A DNA stretch of 64,000 bases from Phaeobacter sp. CECT 5382. Lineage in GTDB: Bacteria; Pseudomonadota; Alphaproteobacteria; Rhodobacterales; Rhodobacteraceae. The notes under the pieces were generated by a model. The model was not told the DNA's origin and did no database searches. It was given only the letters and a program-made list of their open reading frames with translations. The DNA is taken from NCBI RefSeq assembly GCF_001457775.1, contig NZ_CYSG01000010.1, positions 1 to 64,000 of the forward strand, read 5' to 3'. A program made the translations under genes and the position numbers. This document shows, piece by piece, positions 46,070 to 55,544 of this stretch; the first letter of the stretch is position 1; every line of letters begins with the position of its first letter.

Positions 46070-46905
46070 TGGCAATGCGACCCAAGGCGCGGCGGATTCT
46101 GTCTCGCCTTGGGTCACGTTCTATCCGCCGCGCAGGGCGTGACCTGTGTCTGCGGCTGGCGGTCATCGTTGCAGCTGCCCCGCTTGCTGCCGAGGCCGGG
46201 GAATTGGCGCGGGACAATACCATATCTGGTCAGTTTCCGAACTGGCCGGTCGAGATCCATTCTGCCCAATTCACACATCCAACAACCGATTACTCCCACG
46301 GTGTTTTAGGAGACGCTGTCGAGTGGTCTGGGCTTCGCTACAGCTTGGTCGGCAAGGACCAAGTAACATCAAAGATGGATGTCCGACTCCCGGAGGATCA
46401 TGTCTTTGAAGACTTGGCGCCGCGACTGGTGGATCTAAATCTGGATGGTCATCCAGACGCAGTTATGGTGGTTGAAACCGATATGGCCCGTGGTGCTGCG
46501 CTGGCACTTTACGGGACCGATGGAAAGATTGCCGAGACGCCCCATATCGGGCGCACCAATCGTTGGCTGGCCCCAATTGGTGCAGGTGATCTGGATGGCG
46601 ACGGGCGGGTTGAGCTTGCCTATATAGATCGCCCACATTTGGCCAAGACCATGCGGATTTGGCGTTTTGATGCAGGAAAACTCCGTGAGGTTGCAACGCA
46701 ACAGGGGCTCACCAATCACCGGATTGGAGATGACTTTATTACCTCTGGTTTGCGGGTCTGCGCAAAGGGCCCCGAGCTGGTGACGGTGGATGGAAACTGG
46801 CGGCGCCTTGTCGCGAACCAGCTGCTGGATGAGCAAATCATCAGTCGCGATATTGGCGCTTTCACAGGGCTTGCTAGCCTGCAAGCGGCTCTGGACTGCC
46901 AATAG
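46069..46905 (+). CDS. Exported VCBS/FG-GAP repeat protein
   Basis: A 278-residue protein with a long Arg-rich start and then a hydrophobic export segment (LCLRLAVIVAAAPLAAEAG). Two calcium-binding-type loops, DLNLDGHPD and DLDGDGRVE, sit in beta-propeller-like repeats (VDLNLDGHPDAVMVVE, GAGDLDGDGRVELAYID). Such VCBS repeats are usually surface or periplasmic. Coupling to the ferredoxin by a one-base overlap is conserved in relatives from memory, though the functional link is unknown. Confidence 0.82.
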
Positions 46906-46990
46906 CAGAGACATCTATGTTCGGCGTGCAGCTGGTGATTTCAGCGACGAAGAACAAATGCCCGTGTTGTATCAAACGGTTTCGTTTTAA

Positions 46991-47052
46991 ATTGCATCGC
47001 TTCAAAAACTGTGTCGCTTCAAATTGTGCGGTTCCAAAACTCTGCAGTTTCC
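46991..47052. repeat. Degenerate short tandem repeat between convergent genes
   Basis: Three to four imperfect units of about 15-17 bases: TGCATCGCTTCAAAAAC, TGTGTCGCTTCAAAT, TGTGCGGTTCCAAAAC and a partial TCTGCAGTTTCC. The region lies between the stops of the VCBS gene and the PAS-LuxR gene. No obvious terminator overlaps it. Confidence 0.55.
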
Positions 47053-47136
47053 TGAGGGGGAGCAGCACTTGATGTCTTGCAATACCCTGTAAGACTCACG
47101 CGACACCTCAGTTTTCAACCCGTAATTGATACGCGT

Positions 47137-47754
47137 TCAGGGGCTATTGCTGCGCACCACGTGGTCGCCGCCAATATCGCCAAGCGAAGAAAACAGACTG
47201 GCGGTATTGTTCACGCCCATCTTTTTCAGAAGCCGGGCGCGATGCACCTCAACGGTGCGATAGCTGAGGTTCAGGGAGCGTGCGATCTCTTTGCTGGTCT
47301 GGCCCTCACCAAGCAAGGAATAGACCTCGCGTTCGCGCTGGGTTAGCGGCAGATAAGGCCGCAGGCCGGACAGGTCGGCAAAGCTCCAGACAGCACGGTC
47401 CAGCGGCGCATCCGGGGTGAAAGTATGCCCTCGCACGCGGACCCAGAACAATTCACCACATTTGCGCCGCATCACCCGTTCGTCCCAGTAAGGGTTGCCT
47501 TGGCCAAGACTTTTATCGCCCCGGTTTTGGACGTTCTGGAATTCTTCTTCAGAGGGGTAGAGAAAGGCAAAAAGCTGATCCAGAAGCTCTTCGCGCTCAT
47601 ATCCGAACATGTCGCAAAAGCGCTGGTTGCACTCCCGCAGCACCCGGTTTTCGGTCACCACGATGCCAACGGGGGCAAAATCAAAGGCCAGACTGGCCAG
47701 ATCACGCGCCTCGTAGAGCTGATCAAGCGATTCTTGGCAGGGCTGTCGTTCCAT
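47137..47754 (-). CDS. PAS-domain LuxR-type response regulator
   Basis: A 205-residue regulator with an N-terminal PAS domain (FDFAPVGIVVTENRVLRECNQ... FGYEREELL, residues 24-125) and a C-terminal LuxR HTH (LPLTQREREVYSLLGEGQTSKEIA, RTVEVHRARLLKKMGV; residues 135-195). The PAS domain may sense redox, light or a small ligand; no cofactor residue is evident. There is no receiver or acyl-homoserine-lactone domain. GGGAG precedes the ATG. It lies about 100 bases downstream of the bestrophin gene, possibly in one transcript. Confidence 0.9.
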   Translation of the reverse strand: MERQPCQESLDQLYEARDLASLAFDFAPVGIVVTENRVLRECNQRFCDMFGYEREELLDQLFAFLYPSEEEFQNVQNRGDKSLGQGNPYWDERVMRRKCGELFWVRVRGHTFTPDAPLDRAVWSFADLSGLRPYLPLTQREREVYSLLGEGQTSKEIARSLNLSYRTVEVHRARLLKKMGVNNTASLFSSLGDIGGDHVVRSNSP

Positions 47755-47852
47755 ATTTTCTCCCAGGGCTGGCGCGACTGTAACCGCTGTCTGTCATTGT
47801 GAAAACAGATATGACCAGAGCGCCGGAGGCACATACGTGGCGTTTAGCCCTT

Positions 47853-48734
47853 TCAGCTCTGGTAGTACCCCTTTGGAGCTAAGGGTTTGGGCGCGTCTAC
47901 ACCGAGATGCGGCGCCAATGAGATCTCTACCGTGCGGCACATGGCATCCAGTGGCAGGCCGTTTACCGTCTCGCCAAAGGGGTGCGCCAATTCTTCCGTC
48001 ACTTCGGCAAGGCCAAAAAACACATAGGCCACAATGGCAACAAAGAGCGGCGTCATCCACCCGGCGTCATCAAGCAGAGCAAAGGGGATGAGCAGGCAGT
48101 AGAGGTATGTGGTGCGAAACACCAACAGCGAATAGACATAGGGCAATGGCGTGGCTGCAATGCGTTCGCAGCCCGCCTGGGCCAGAGCAATTGAGCTGAG
48201 GCGTTCGGACAGGGCTTTGCGCGCAAAGCCATCCGGGGCAGCATTGGCTGCACGGGCATTGAGCGCGCTCAGGGCTGCACAGGGCGGATGCGGGGCATCG
48301 GAAAAGTCCACTCCGGACCAATCTTTTGCCGCCGAACTGTCGCTGATCTTGCGCAGATTGCCCCTGTGAAGATGCAAAAAACTCAGCGCCAGTCTCAGGA
48401 CCTCATTGCGCGCCGCGTCTTCCGGCAGGAACATGACGCATTCGCGCCCCAAGGATCGCATGTCGGCGACCAGTTGCCCCCAGAGCCTGCGCCCTTCCCA
48501 CCAGCGATCATAGGCGGCATTGTTTCGAAACCCCAGAAACAACGAGAGCGCGATGCCAAAAACGGCAAAGGGCGCTACATTGGTATGGGGCAGAGAGACA
48601 AGATTTCGATCTACCCAGACGATCAGCACAGCCAGCAGGGACACGCCGATGATCCGGGGCAGGATATGCGGCAGCACAGATCCCTGAGTGGCAAACAGGA
48701 GTTCAAAAAGGCCGGTTTTTTCGCGCAGAATCAT
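47853..48734 (-). CDS. Bestrophin family (UPF0187) ion channel
   Basis: A 293-residue membrane protein of the bacterial bestrophin family, which form pentameric ion channels. Family signatures are PFAVFGIALSLFLGFRNNAAYDRWWEGR near residues 60-88 (region) and the late GLAEVTEELAHPFGETVNGLPLD, with four or so hydrophobic stretches. Bacterial homologues conduct monovalent cations or anions. The ATG at 48734 is used; a TTG six codons earlier is open. It precedes the PAS-LuxR gene. Confidence 0.9.
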   Translation of the reverse strand: MILREKTGLFELLFATQGSVLPHILPRIIGVSLLAVLIVWVDRNLVSLPHTNVAPFAVFGIALSLFLGFRNNAAYDRWWEGRRLWGQLVADMRSLGRECVMFLPEDAARNEVLRLALSFLHLHRGNLRKISDSSAAKDWSGVDFSDAPHPPCAALSALNARAANAAPDGFARKALSERLSSIALAQAGCERIAATPLPYVYSLLVFRTTYLYCLLIPFALLDDAGWMTPLFVAIVAYVFFGLAEVTEELAHPFGETVNGLPLDAMCRTVEISLAPHLGVDAPKPLAPKGYYQS

Positions 48735-48828
48735 CGAGTGGGTCCAATTCAAAAGAATGCTGCTGGCAAAAAAGCCAAAACCGCTTCACCGACCGCCTCC
48801 AAAGGCGGCCAAACCATGGGCGTTTCCG

Positions 48829-48848
48829 TCATTCCGGCAATGGAATGA
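48829..48848. promoter_or_regulatory. TCATTCC/GGAATGA inverted repeat upstream of bestrophin
   Basis: Perfect 7-base arms (48829-48835, 48842-48848) separated by 6 bases, with a further GGAATGATC copy at 48855-48863. It lies about 95 bases upstream of the bestrophin start and past the purD stop. Either an operator or part of a terminator. Confidence 0.35.
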
Positions 48849-48956
48849 TACCCGGTGGAATGATCACTGGTGAATGCCAGCAGTCCCGGACACTCAGGGT
48901 ACCTAGGGCTGCTGGCAGACCATCCTTCAAAACGGAAAAAAACCGTCGGCGCCAGA

Positions 48957-50222
48957 TCAATCGAGGGCGCGCCAGCCGATGTCACGACGAAAGAACCCAT
49001 CGGGCCAATCGATTTGATCTGTCATCGCATAGGCCCGGTCGCGGGCCTCTTTCAGGCTGTTGCCACGGGCGGTGACATTGAGAACGCGTCCCCCTGTGGC
49101 GACAATCTTGCCGTCCTTTGAGGCTGTGCCCGCATGAAAGACCATGTTGGCGCTGTCTTCGGGCAGGGCATCGAGCCCTTTGATCACACTGCCTTTTTCA
49201 TATGCTCCAGGGTAGCCATTGGCGGCCATGACGACGGTGATGGCGTGATCATCGCCCCAGTTCACCTGCGCCTCAGCCAGGCGGCCTTCGGCGGCGGCCT
49301 GCATCAGATCCAGTGCTTGTGCTCCAAGCCGCATCATCAGCACCTGGCATTCCGGGTCACCAAAGCGCACGTTGTATTCTACCAAACGGGGCTGGCCGTC
49401 TTTGATCATCAAACCGGCATAAAGCACGCCCTGATAGGGCATGCCGCGTTCGGCCATGACTTTCATCGTCGGTTTGACGATCTCGTCCATTGCGCGGGCT
49501 TCGATCTCGGCCGTCAGCACTGGGGCCGGGGAATAGGCGCCCATACCGCCGGTGTTTGGACCGGTGTCGCCTTCGCCGACGCGCTTGTGGTCTTGGGCGG
49601 ACCCGATCGACAGAACCTCTTCGCCGTCAACCAGCACAAAGAGCGATGCCTCTTCGCCTTCCATGAACTCTTCGATCACCACCTCGGCGCCGGCGCCGCC
49701 AAAGGCACCGCCAAACATGTCATCGATGGCGGCCAGCGCCTCGTCTTCGGTCATGGCGATGATCACGCCTTTGCCTGCCGCCAGCCCGTCAGCCTTGACC
49801 ACGGTGGGGGCGCCATGTTTGCGAATATGGGCTTTGGCAGCCTCAGCATCGGTGAAATGGCCATAGCCTGCAGTGGGTGCTTGGGCTGCGTCGCAGACTT
49901 CCTTGGTGAAACTCTTGGAGGCTTCCAGCCGCGCGGCGGCCTCGGAGGGGCCAAAGACCAAAACCCCGGCGTCGCGCAGCCGGTCCGCAACCCCGGCGGC
50001 CAGTGGTGCTTCGGGGCCGACAATGACAAACCCGATGGCGTTTTCTTCAACAAAGACAGTGACAGCAGCCCCATCCATTATGTCCAGGCTGGCGCATTCC
50101 GCGATCTGAGCGATCCCGGCATTGCCCGGAGCCACGATCAGCTTGTCGCATTTGGGATTCTGCATCACTGCCCATGCCAGGGCGTGTTCGCGCCCACCAC
50201 TGCCAAGGATAAGGATATTCAT
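48957..50222 (-). CDS. purD: Phosphoribosylamine-glycine ligase
   Basis: The ATP-grasp enzyme of purine synthesis that joins phosphoribosylamine and glycine. The 421-residue protein starts [19 protein letters not shown], with [31 protein letters not shown] (ATP-grasp) and [10 protein letters not shown] as landmarks. The start at 50222 is set by the family N-terminus; the frame is open 44 codons further. It is divergent to xseA with about 190 bases between. Confidence 0.97.
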   Translation of the reverse strand: MNILILGSGGREHALAWAVMQNPKCDKLIVAPGNAGIAQIAECASLDIMDGAAVTVFVEENAIGFVIVGPEAPLAAGVADRLRDAGVLVFGPSEAAARLEASKSFTKEVCDAAQAPTAGYGHFTDAEAAKAHIRKHGAPTVVKADGLAAGKGVIIAMTEDEALAAIDDMFGGAFGGAGAEVVIEEFMEGEEASLFVLVDGEEVLSIGSAQDHKRVGEGDTGPNTGGMGAYSPAPVLTAEIEARAMDEIVKPTMKVMAERGMPYQGVLYAGLMIKDGQPRLVEYNVRFGDPECQVLMMRLGAQALDLMQAAAEGRLAEAQVNWGDDHAITVVMAANGYPGAYEKGSVIKGLDALPEDSANMVFHAGTASKDGKIVATGGRVLNVTARGNSLKEARDRAYAMTDQIDWPDGFFRRDIGWRALD

Positions 50223-50412
50223 TGCGTCTTCTCCGATCTGTGGCCCAGCCGCGTCTTGCGACATGGAACCAGATGCGCCCATGGGCCCCAAAGCCATTTG
50301 CCGGGGCTTGCCTTGCTTGCGGCGGGTTCTATGCTGCGCGAGCCCGCAAAACAAGAACCTGCAATGAATGCGGGCTCAGAACGCCAACTTTGCCGCAGGA
50401 GAGACGTGCCCC

Positions 50413-51960
50413 GTGTCCGACCTTTTTGACGATTCCGTACCCGGCCAGCCCGCAGTCGGCCAGAACGCGCCTGAATTCAGCGTTTCCGAGATCTCCGGTG
50501 AGATAAAGCGCACGCTCGAAGGCACATTCGGCCGCATTCGCGTGCGCGGCGAAGTCGGGCGTGTGTTCAAGGCGCGATCGGGCCATCTGTACTACGATAT
50601 CAAAGACGACCGGTCCGTGCTGGCCTGCACCACCTGGAAGGGGCAGATCTCCAGCCTGTCCGTGGTGCCCGAAGAGGGGCTGGAGGTGATTGTCACCGGC
50701 CGTCTCACGGCATTTGGGGCGCAGTCGAAATACAACATGAATGTGGATGAGGTTGCGGTCGCGGGCCAAGGCGCGCTGATGGCGCTGCTGGAAAAGCGCA
50801 AGAAACAGCTGGAGGCTGAGGGGCTTTTTGCGCTGGAGCGCAAGACGCCGCTGCCCTATCTGCCGCAGATCATCGGGGTTGTGACTTCGCCTTCGGGGGC
50901 TGTGATCCGTGACATTCTGCATCGTCTGCGCGAGCGGTTCCCGCGTAAAGTGCTGGTCTGGCCGGTGGCGGTGCAAGGGCCCAACTGCGCCCCCGAGGTT
51001 ACCCGCGCGATCGAGGGGTTCAATCGGATGACACCGGGTGGTGCCTTGCCACGCCCGGATCTGATTATCGTGGCCCGCGGTGGCGGCGCCATCGAAGATC
51101 TCTGGGGCTTCAACGAAGAGGTGGTCGCCCGCGCAGCGGCGGCATCTGATATTCCTCTGATCTCGGCCGTTGGTCACGAAACAGACACGACGCTGATTGA
51201 TTTCACCTCTGATAAGCGCGCCCCGACGCCGACAGCGGCGGCCGAACTGGCGGTTCCTGTGCGCTTGGACCTGATGGCCTGGGTCGAAGAACAGGGCGCA
51301 CGCCTGATGCGCGGGTCCAGCCAGGCGGTGCAGCAGCGACGCCAGCGTCTGAACGATTTGTCCCGCGCCATGCCACGCCCGGAAAGCCTGCTGGATTCCC
51401 CACGTCAACGCTTTGACCGATGGTCCGAAAAGCTCCCTCAGGCCTTGATCACCGGCGTGCAAAACCGTCGGGTGGAGTTGGGGAGAAAGGCTGCCGGTCT
51501 GCGGCCTGCGACACTGCATAGCCTGGTTCAAAGACGTCGGGGAATGTTGGAAACGGCCTTAGCCAAGCTTTCTCCTTTCCCGATCGCACGTGAAGTCATG
51601 CGCCAGAAAGGCGATCTGGAAAAGCTGGCAATCCGGCTGCACGCAGCCCAGGACCTTCGGATAGAGCGTCAGCGCCAGCAGTTGGACGCCGCAGGACGAC
51701 AGCTGGATATTCTCAGCTACAAGGCTACTCTGGCGCGTGGCTACGCGGTGGTGCGCAGCGGCGAGGACATCATCACGACCCGCGTAGCTGCCGCGTCCGC
51801 ACAGGCATTGAGTATCGAATTTGCCGATGGTGCCTTTGATCTTGCCTCATCAGGGGCAGTATCAAAAGGGGCAGGCGACACTGCAACACCGCCAGCCGCC
51901 AAAACTGCCGACAAACCGGCACGGGAGGAAAAGGAGGGCGGTCAGGGTTCGCTGTTTTAG
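50413..51960 (+). CDS. xseA: Exodeoxyribonuclease VII large subunit
   Basis: The large subunit of the single-strand exonuclease ExoVII. The N-terminal OB fold (FGRIRVRGEVGRVFKARSGHLYYDI) precedes the catalytic core with IGVVTSPSGAVIRDILHR, RGGGAIEDLWGFNEE and AVGHETDTTLIDF, then a long coiled coil. The start is GTG at 50413, supported by AGGAGAG nine bases upstream and a VSDLFDD start typical of relatives. The C-terminal Ala/Pro/Lys tail is low complexity. Length 515. The small subunit xseB is not in this window. Confidence 0.96.
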   Translation: MSDLFDDSVPGQPAVGQNAPEFSVSEISGEIKRTLEGTFGRIRVRGEVGRVFKARSGHLYYDIKDDRSVLACTTWKGQISSLSVVPEEGLEVIVTGRLTAFGAQSKYNMNVDEVAVAGQGALMALLEKRKKQLEAEGLFALERKTPLPYLPQIIGVVTSPSGAVIRDILHRLRERFPRKVLVWPVAVQGPNCAPEVTRAIEGFNRMTPGGALPRPDLIIVARGGGAIEDLWGFNEEVVARAAAASDIPLISAVGHETDTTLIDFTSDKRAPTPTAAAELAVPVRLDLMAWVEEQGARLMRGSSQAVQQRRQRLNDLSRAMPRPESLLDSPRQRFDRWSEKLPQALITGVQNRRVELGRKAAGLRPATLHSLVQRRRGMLETALAKLSPFPIAREVMRQKGDLEKLAIRLHAAQDLRIERQRQQLDAAGRQLDILSYKATLARGYAVVRSGEDIITTRVAAASAQALSIEFADGAFDLASSGAVSKGAGDTATPPAAKTADKPAREEKEGGQGSLF

Positions 51961-51995
51961 CGCGGCACAAGTCCCAGCTAAGCTCACTTCCCTCG

Positions 51996-52397
51996 TCAGA
52001 CGCCGACATCCGGCCCAAGGCAAAGCATCTCTTCGTCTACATCACCAGATTCATAGAGCTCTGTTGCTTCGGGATCGTTGCGAAACCGGGCGCTAAGCCC
52101 CTTGGGGGTGAGCTCGAAGCTCCAGCATTGCGGGTCACTTCGGTCCTCATAGAGAAAACAGATCTGGCCGGCCTCTTCATACCAGCTGCCTTCCTGGCAG
52201 CGCCCGTCGAGAAAGGACCAGATCACCCGCCGTCCCGGCAGGTAGCGTTCAACTCCGTAGGCCGTGCCGTCAAAGCCGTAAAACAGTGTCTTGCCCTGGG
52301 TGTAGCGATCAAAATCCTCGGCACCCAACGGCTCTGCCGCCAGTGCCACAACGGGCGTCAACGCAAGAGAGGTCAATAGAATCATCAGATTTCGCAT
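51996..52397 (-). CDS. Exported hypothetical protein
   Basis: A 133-residue protein with a signal peptide (MRNLMILLTSLALTPVVALA). The mature part has four cysteines (RCQEG, GQICFLYE, PQCWSFE, MLCLGP) that may form disulfides, and an acidic C-terminus. GTAYGVERYLPGRRVIWSFLDGRC suggests a small beta-rich domain also seen, from memory, in other roseobacters. No function is known. It converges with xseA. Confidence 0.75.
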   Translation of the reverse strand: MRNLMILLTSLALTPVVALAAEPLGAEDFDRYTQGKTLFYGFDGTAYGVERYLPGRRVIWSFLDGRCQEGSWYEEAGQICFLYEDRSDPQCWSFELTPKGLSARFRNDPEATELYESGDVDEEMLCLGPDVGV

Positions 52398-52447
52398 GAC
52401 AGCAGTTTGCCAGAGCTGGGGCTTTTGGCCAAACTCTGTGTCCTGAC

Positions 52448-53491
52448 CTACATCGGATTAGCGGTTTGCTGCGCGTGCGGGCCCTTTTGTAGATGCCTGA
52501 GTTCGCGCTCCATGACCCGATGCCACAGTGGCGGGATCAGGGCGATGACAGCCATGACCGGCAGGGAATGCGGCAGCAGTGGCATCTCTGATGTAAGCTG
52601 CAGACCGGGAAAACGGCGCTTTGGGTTTACATGGTGGTCGGAATGGCGCGGAGCGTTCAGCATCATCGCTGAGGAATACCAATGCGGCGCATTCCAGGAG
52701 TGCCGGGGGCCGACCGGTTCTGGCTTGCCATTTTCCCCCAAGGCGCGGTGCAGGCCGTAGTGCTGAACATAGTCGGCCAGAAAAACCTGTGCCTGCGCAT
52801 AAATGGCGACACAGACACAGGCGATGAGCCCGAATATTCCAGCGGCCAGCGCGGCGGCCAGAAGTGTCAGCCCGGCAATCAGCGCATAGCCAAGATAGGG
52901 ATGTGACAGCGGCGCGGGGCGGTGGGATTTTCGCGCGCGGGCTATGTTTTCAGCCGCAAGGCCTGCGCGAAATGATCCGATCCAGGCGCGCCAGAAGAAC
53001 CGGTAGAACCCTTCGCCGCGTCGGGCCGTGTTTGGATCCTGTGCGGTTGCGACATGGCTGTGATGCACCTTGAGATGGGCCGAGACATGATGCCCAAGCA
53101 GCATCGAGCCATAGACCCAAACCCCCAGACGGCGCAGTGAGCGCCCTGGTTGGTGGATTAGCTCATGCGCATTTGGATGGCTGACCTGCCCCATGAACAA
53201 CCCCAGCACAATCAGCAAGGCGAACCCCTGTATCCCGTCTAGGGCGCGGGCGGTGACCAGCACTGGCAAAAGGATCGCCAGATGCCCCAGGCCCAAGACC
53301 ACCGACAGGGCATCGGCCAGCAGGGGGCTGTCTTTGGCAGGCAAACGCTGCTCGGACTGATCCAACACAAAGATGGCCATGGTCTGATAGGCGAGTGCCG
53401 CCAAGACAAGCCATGCAACATCGGCAGCCCAGAGGCAGCAGGTGGTCAACAAGGCCAGCGGTGAAAGGCTGGCAAGGGCAAACCAGATCAT
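52448..53491 (-). CDS. AlkB-like membrane di-iron hydroxylase/desaturase
   Basis: An integral membrane protein of 347 residues with the histidine motifs of alkane hydroxylase-type di-iron enzymes. They are NAHELIHQPG, HHSHVATAQDPNTAR, YVQHYGL and PRHSDHHVNPKRRFPGLQ. In true AlkB the last is LQRHSDHH and the HYG motif has Glu in place of Gln, so a related substrate such as a terpene, sterol or lipid is possible. Five to six hydrophobic stretches are present. No rubredoxin gene is adjacent. The start at 53491 has AGGA upstream; the frame extends further. Confidence 0.85.
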   Translation of the reverse strand: MIWFALASLSPLALLTTCCLWAADVAWLVLAALAYQTMAIFVLDQSEQRLPAKDSPLLADALSVVLGLGHLAILLPVLVTARALDGIQGFALLIVLGLFMGQVSHPNAHELIHQPGRSLRRLGVWVYGSMLLGHHVSAHLKVHHSHVATAQDPNTARRGEGFYRFFWRAWIGSFRAGLAAENIARARKSHRPAPLSHPYLGYALIAGLTLLAAALAAGIFGLIACVCVAIYAQAQVFLADYVQHYGLHRALGENGKPEPVGPRHSWNAPHWYSSAMMLNAPRHSDHHVNPKRRFPGLQLTSEMPLLPHSLPVMAVIALIPPLWHRVMERELRHLQKGPHAQQTANPM

Positions 53492-53622
53492 GGTGCGGTC
53501 CTGCATCGGGCGGTGACGGTCGGCGGGGAAATATACGGAAGCGGCCCCTGGGTCACCTTTGACGCAAGGGCGCGGGCAGGGCAAGCATTGGCCTTCGATG
53601 CATACACCAATGGGAGCTTTGC

Positions 53623-54270
53623 ATGTCACTCGTCATGATCCTGGAAGGTATCGCTGCCGTATCAGCGCTGGGCTATCTCGGCTTTACCGCCCGTGAGGCA
53701 AGCGCGCTGCGCAGCCTGTTGAAAACCGGATCGGTTCTGTTGCTGGCACTGGCTGCCTGGAGTGCCGCAGCACCAATCTGGCTGGTGCTGGGCTTGGCTT
53801 TGTGCGGGCTCGGGGATTTCTGCTTGTCGCGCGACGGAGAGACAGCCTTCATGGGCGGAGTTGCCGCCTTCGCCGCTGGGCACCTAGCCTATGTTGTCTT
53901 GTTTTTTGGGGATGCAAGCAGTGTTCCGGCGCAGATCTGGGCATGGCCGCAGGTTCTGTTGACCACTGCCATTTTGGCGCTGGGCGGTATCATGATCCGG
54001 GTTCTTGCCCCGCGTGCGGGGGCGTTGAAACTCCCGGTTATCGGTTATATTCCGATCATTCTTGCCATGGGGATTGCAGCGCTCAGCCTGACGGACGCGG
54101 GCCTGATCTGGGTGCTGCCTGCAGCGCTGGCCTTTATGGCGTCAGATGTGGTTTTGGCCTTTGAGACCTTTGTGTTGGCCAAGGATCATCCGTGGCGCCG
54201 TTATACTCCCTATGTGGTCTGGCCACTGTATTGGGGCGCGCAGGCCGGGTTTTATCTGTCTTTTTCCTAG
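53623..54270 (+). CDS. Lysoplasmalogenase (YhhN/TMEM86 family)
   Basis: A 215-residue membrane protein with about eight hydrophobic helices and the YhhN pattern: LVLGLALCGLGDFCL, FMGGVAAFAAGHLAYV, and AFMASDVVLAFETFV with the conserved charged residues in helices. YhhN proteins hydrolyse the vinyl-ether bond of lysoplasmalogens; bacterial activity is known for few members. GGGAG precedes the ATG. It is divergent to the AlkB-like gene. Confidence 0.85.
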   Translation: MSLVMILEGIAAVSALGYLGFTAREASALRSLLKTGSVLLLALAAWSAAAPIWLVLGLALCGLGDFCLSRDGETAFMGGVAAFAAGHLAYVVLFFGDASSVPAQIWAWPQVLLTTAILALGGIMIRVLAPRAGALKLPVIGYIPIILAMGIAALSLTDAGLIWVLPAALAFMASDVVLAFETFVLAKDHPWRRYTPYVVWPLYWGAQAGFYLSFS

Positions 54271-54346
54271 GCACGGTGTCGCATCCGCTTTGCAACTGGG
54301 CGAAATCCGCATTAGGTGAAGTGCAAACCCTTTTGCGGAGGCCCTG

Positions 54347-55498
54347 ATGGCGTTTTTTTCAAAGCTCAAGGAGCGCTTGTTCAAATCTTCGTCCAAACTG
54401 GATGAAGGGCTGGATGCAATTGTAGAAGACGGAAGCGCGCAATCCGCCACCGACTCGCTGCAAACCACAGCCCCGGTTCAGGCTCCTGCGGAAACACCGG
54501 CACAGGCTCCGGCGCCTGAGGCCGCTTCAGAACCTGCTCCGGTTGCTGCTCCCTCACCAGCAGCTTCTCCATCAGGCTCCTCTGCAGCAGAGGAGCCGCA
54601 GGCCGCGAAACCTGCCGGCATTCTTGGCCGTCTCATGGGCCGCGATAGTGGTGCCGAGGCCCGCAGGGTACTGGATGACGATATGCTGGAGCAGCTCGAA
54701 GAGCTGCTGATTGCAGCTGATATGGGCGTTGACACGGCCTTGCGGGTAACCGCGAACATGGCCGAAGGGCGTTTGGGGAAGCGCCTGTCAGCCCGTGAAA
54801 TCAAGGAATTGCTGGCGGCTGAGGTTGCGCGTGTGATGGAACAGGTGGCCAAGCCGATGCCAATCTACGCCCACCGCCCGCAGGTGGTTCTGGTGGTCGG
54901 GGTCAATGGCTCTGGCAAGACTACCACCATTGGCAAGCTCGCCAGCCAGTTCAAGGCCGCAGGCAAAAGCGTGGTGATTGCCGCAGGCGATACCTTCCGC
55001 GCGGCCGCAGTCGAACAACTGCAGGTCTGGGGCGACCGGGCAGGGGTGCCTGTTCTGACAGCGCCCGAAGGGTCAGACCCTGCAAGTCTGGCGTATGACG
55101 CCATGACCCAGGCCCAGGAAGACGGTGCCGATCTTTTGATGATCGACACCGCCGGGCGGTTGCAGAATCGCGCAGATCTGATGGAGGAGTTGGCCAAAAT
55201 CATCCGCGTCATTCGCAAAAAGGATGAGACCGCGCCGCATAATACCCTGTTGGTTCTGGATGCCACCACCGGCCAGAACGCACTGAGCCAGGTCGAGACG
55301 TTTCAGAAACTGGCAGATGTATCGGGGCTGGTGATGACCAAGCTCGACGGCACCGCCAAGGGCGGCGTACTGGTGGCGCTGGCGGATAAATTTGGCCTGC
55401 CGATCCATGCTATTGGCGTTGGTGAGCAGATCGATGATCTGGCCCCCTTTGACCCAGAGGAATTTGCCGCAGCCCTGACCGGGCTGGATCGAAGTTGA
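54347..55498 (+). CDS. ftsY: Signal recognition particle receptor FtsY
   Basis: The SRP receptor GTPase that docks ribosome-nascent chains to the membrane. An acidic/Ala-Pro-rich A domain (residues 25-90) precedes the N and G domains. GTPase motifs are VGVNGSGKTTTIGKLA (near 183), DTFRAAAVEQL, DTAGRLQNR and TKLDGTAKGG. A GGAGG site precedes the ATG. Length 383. It heads a plus-strand group with a DMT permease and yciB, an order shared with related genomes. Confidence 0.97.
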   Translation: MAFFSKLKERLFKSSSKLDEGLDAIVEDGSAQSATDSLQTTAPVQAPAETPAQAPAPEAASEPAPVAAPSPAASPSGSSAAEEPQAAKPAGILGRLMGRDSGAEARRVLDDDMLEQLEELLIAADMGVDTALRVTANMAEGRLGKRLSAREIKELLAAEVARVMEQVAKPMPIYAHRPQVVLVVGVNGSGKTTTIGKLASQFKAAGKSVVIAAGDTFRAAAVEQLQVWGDRAGVPVLTAPEGSDPASLAYDAMTQAQEDGADLLMIDTAGRLQNRADLMEELAKIIRVIRKKDETAPHNTLLVLDATTGQNALSQVETFQKLADVSGLVMTKLDGTAKGGVLVALADKFGLPIHAIGVGEQIDDLAPFDPEEFAAALTGLDRS

Positions 55499-55544
55499 TA
55501 ACGATTTCCAGGGTTCATTTTCCACTAATTCTGGGACTTTTTTC

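Noticed and set aside
49134-50429. 431-codon open frame antisense to purD
   Set aside because: Entirely a shadow of purD and its upstream region, with atypical composition and no ribosome site.
50329-51531. 400-codon open frame antisense to xseA
   Set aside because: Shadow of xseA; Arg/His/Gln-rich product typical of antisense frames in GC-rich DNA.
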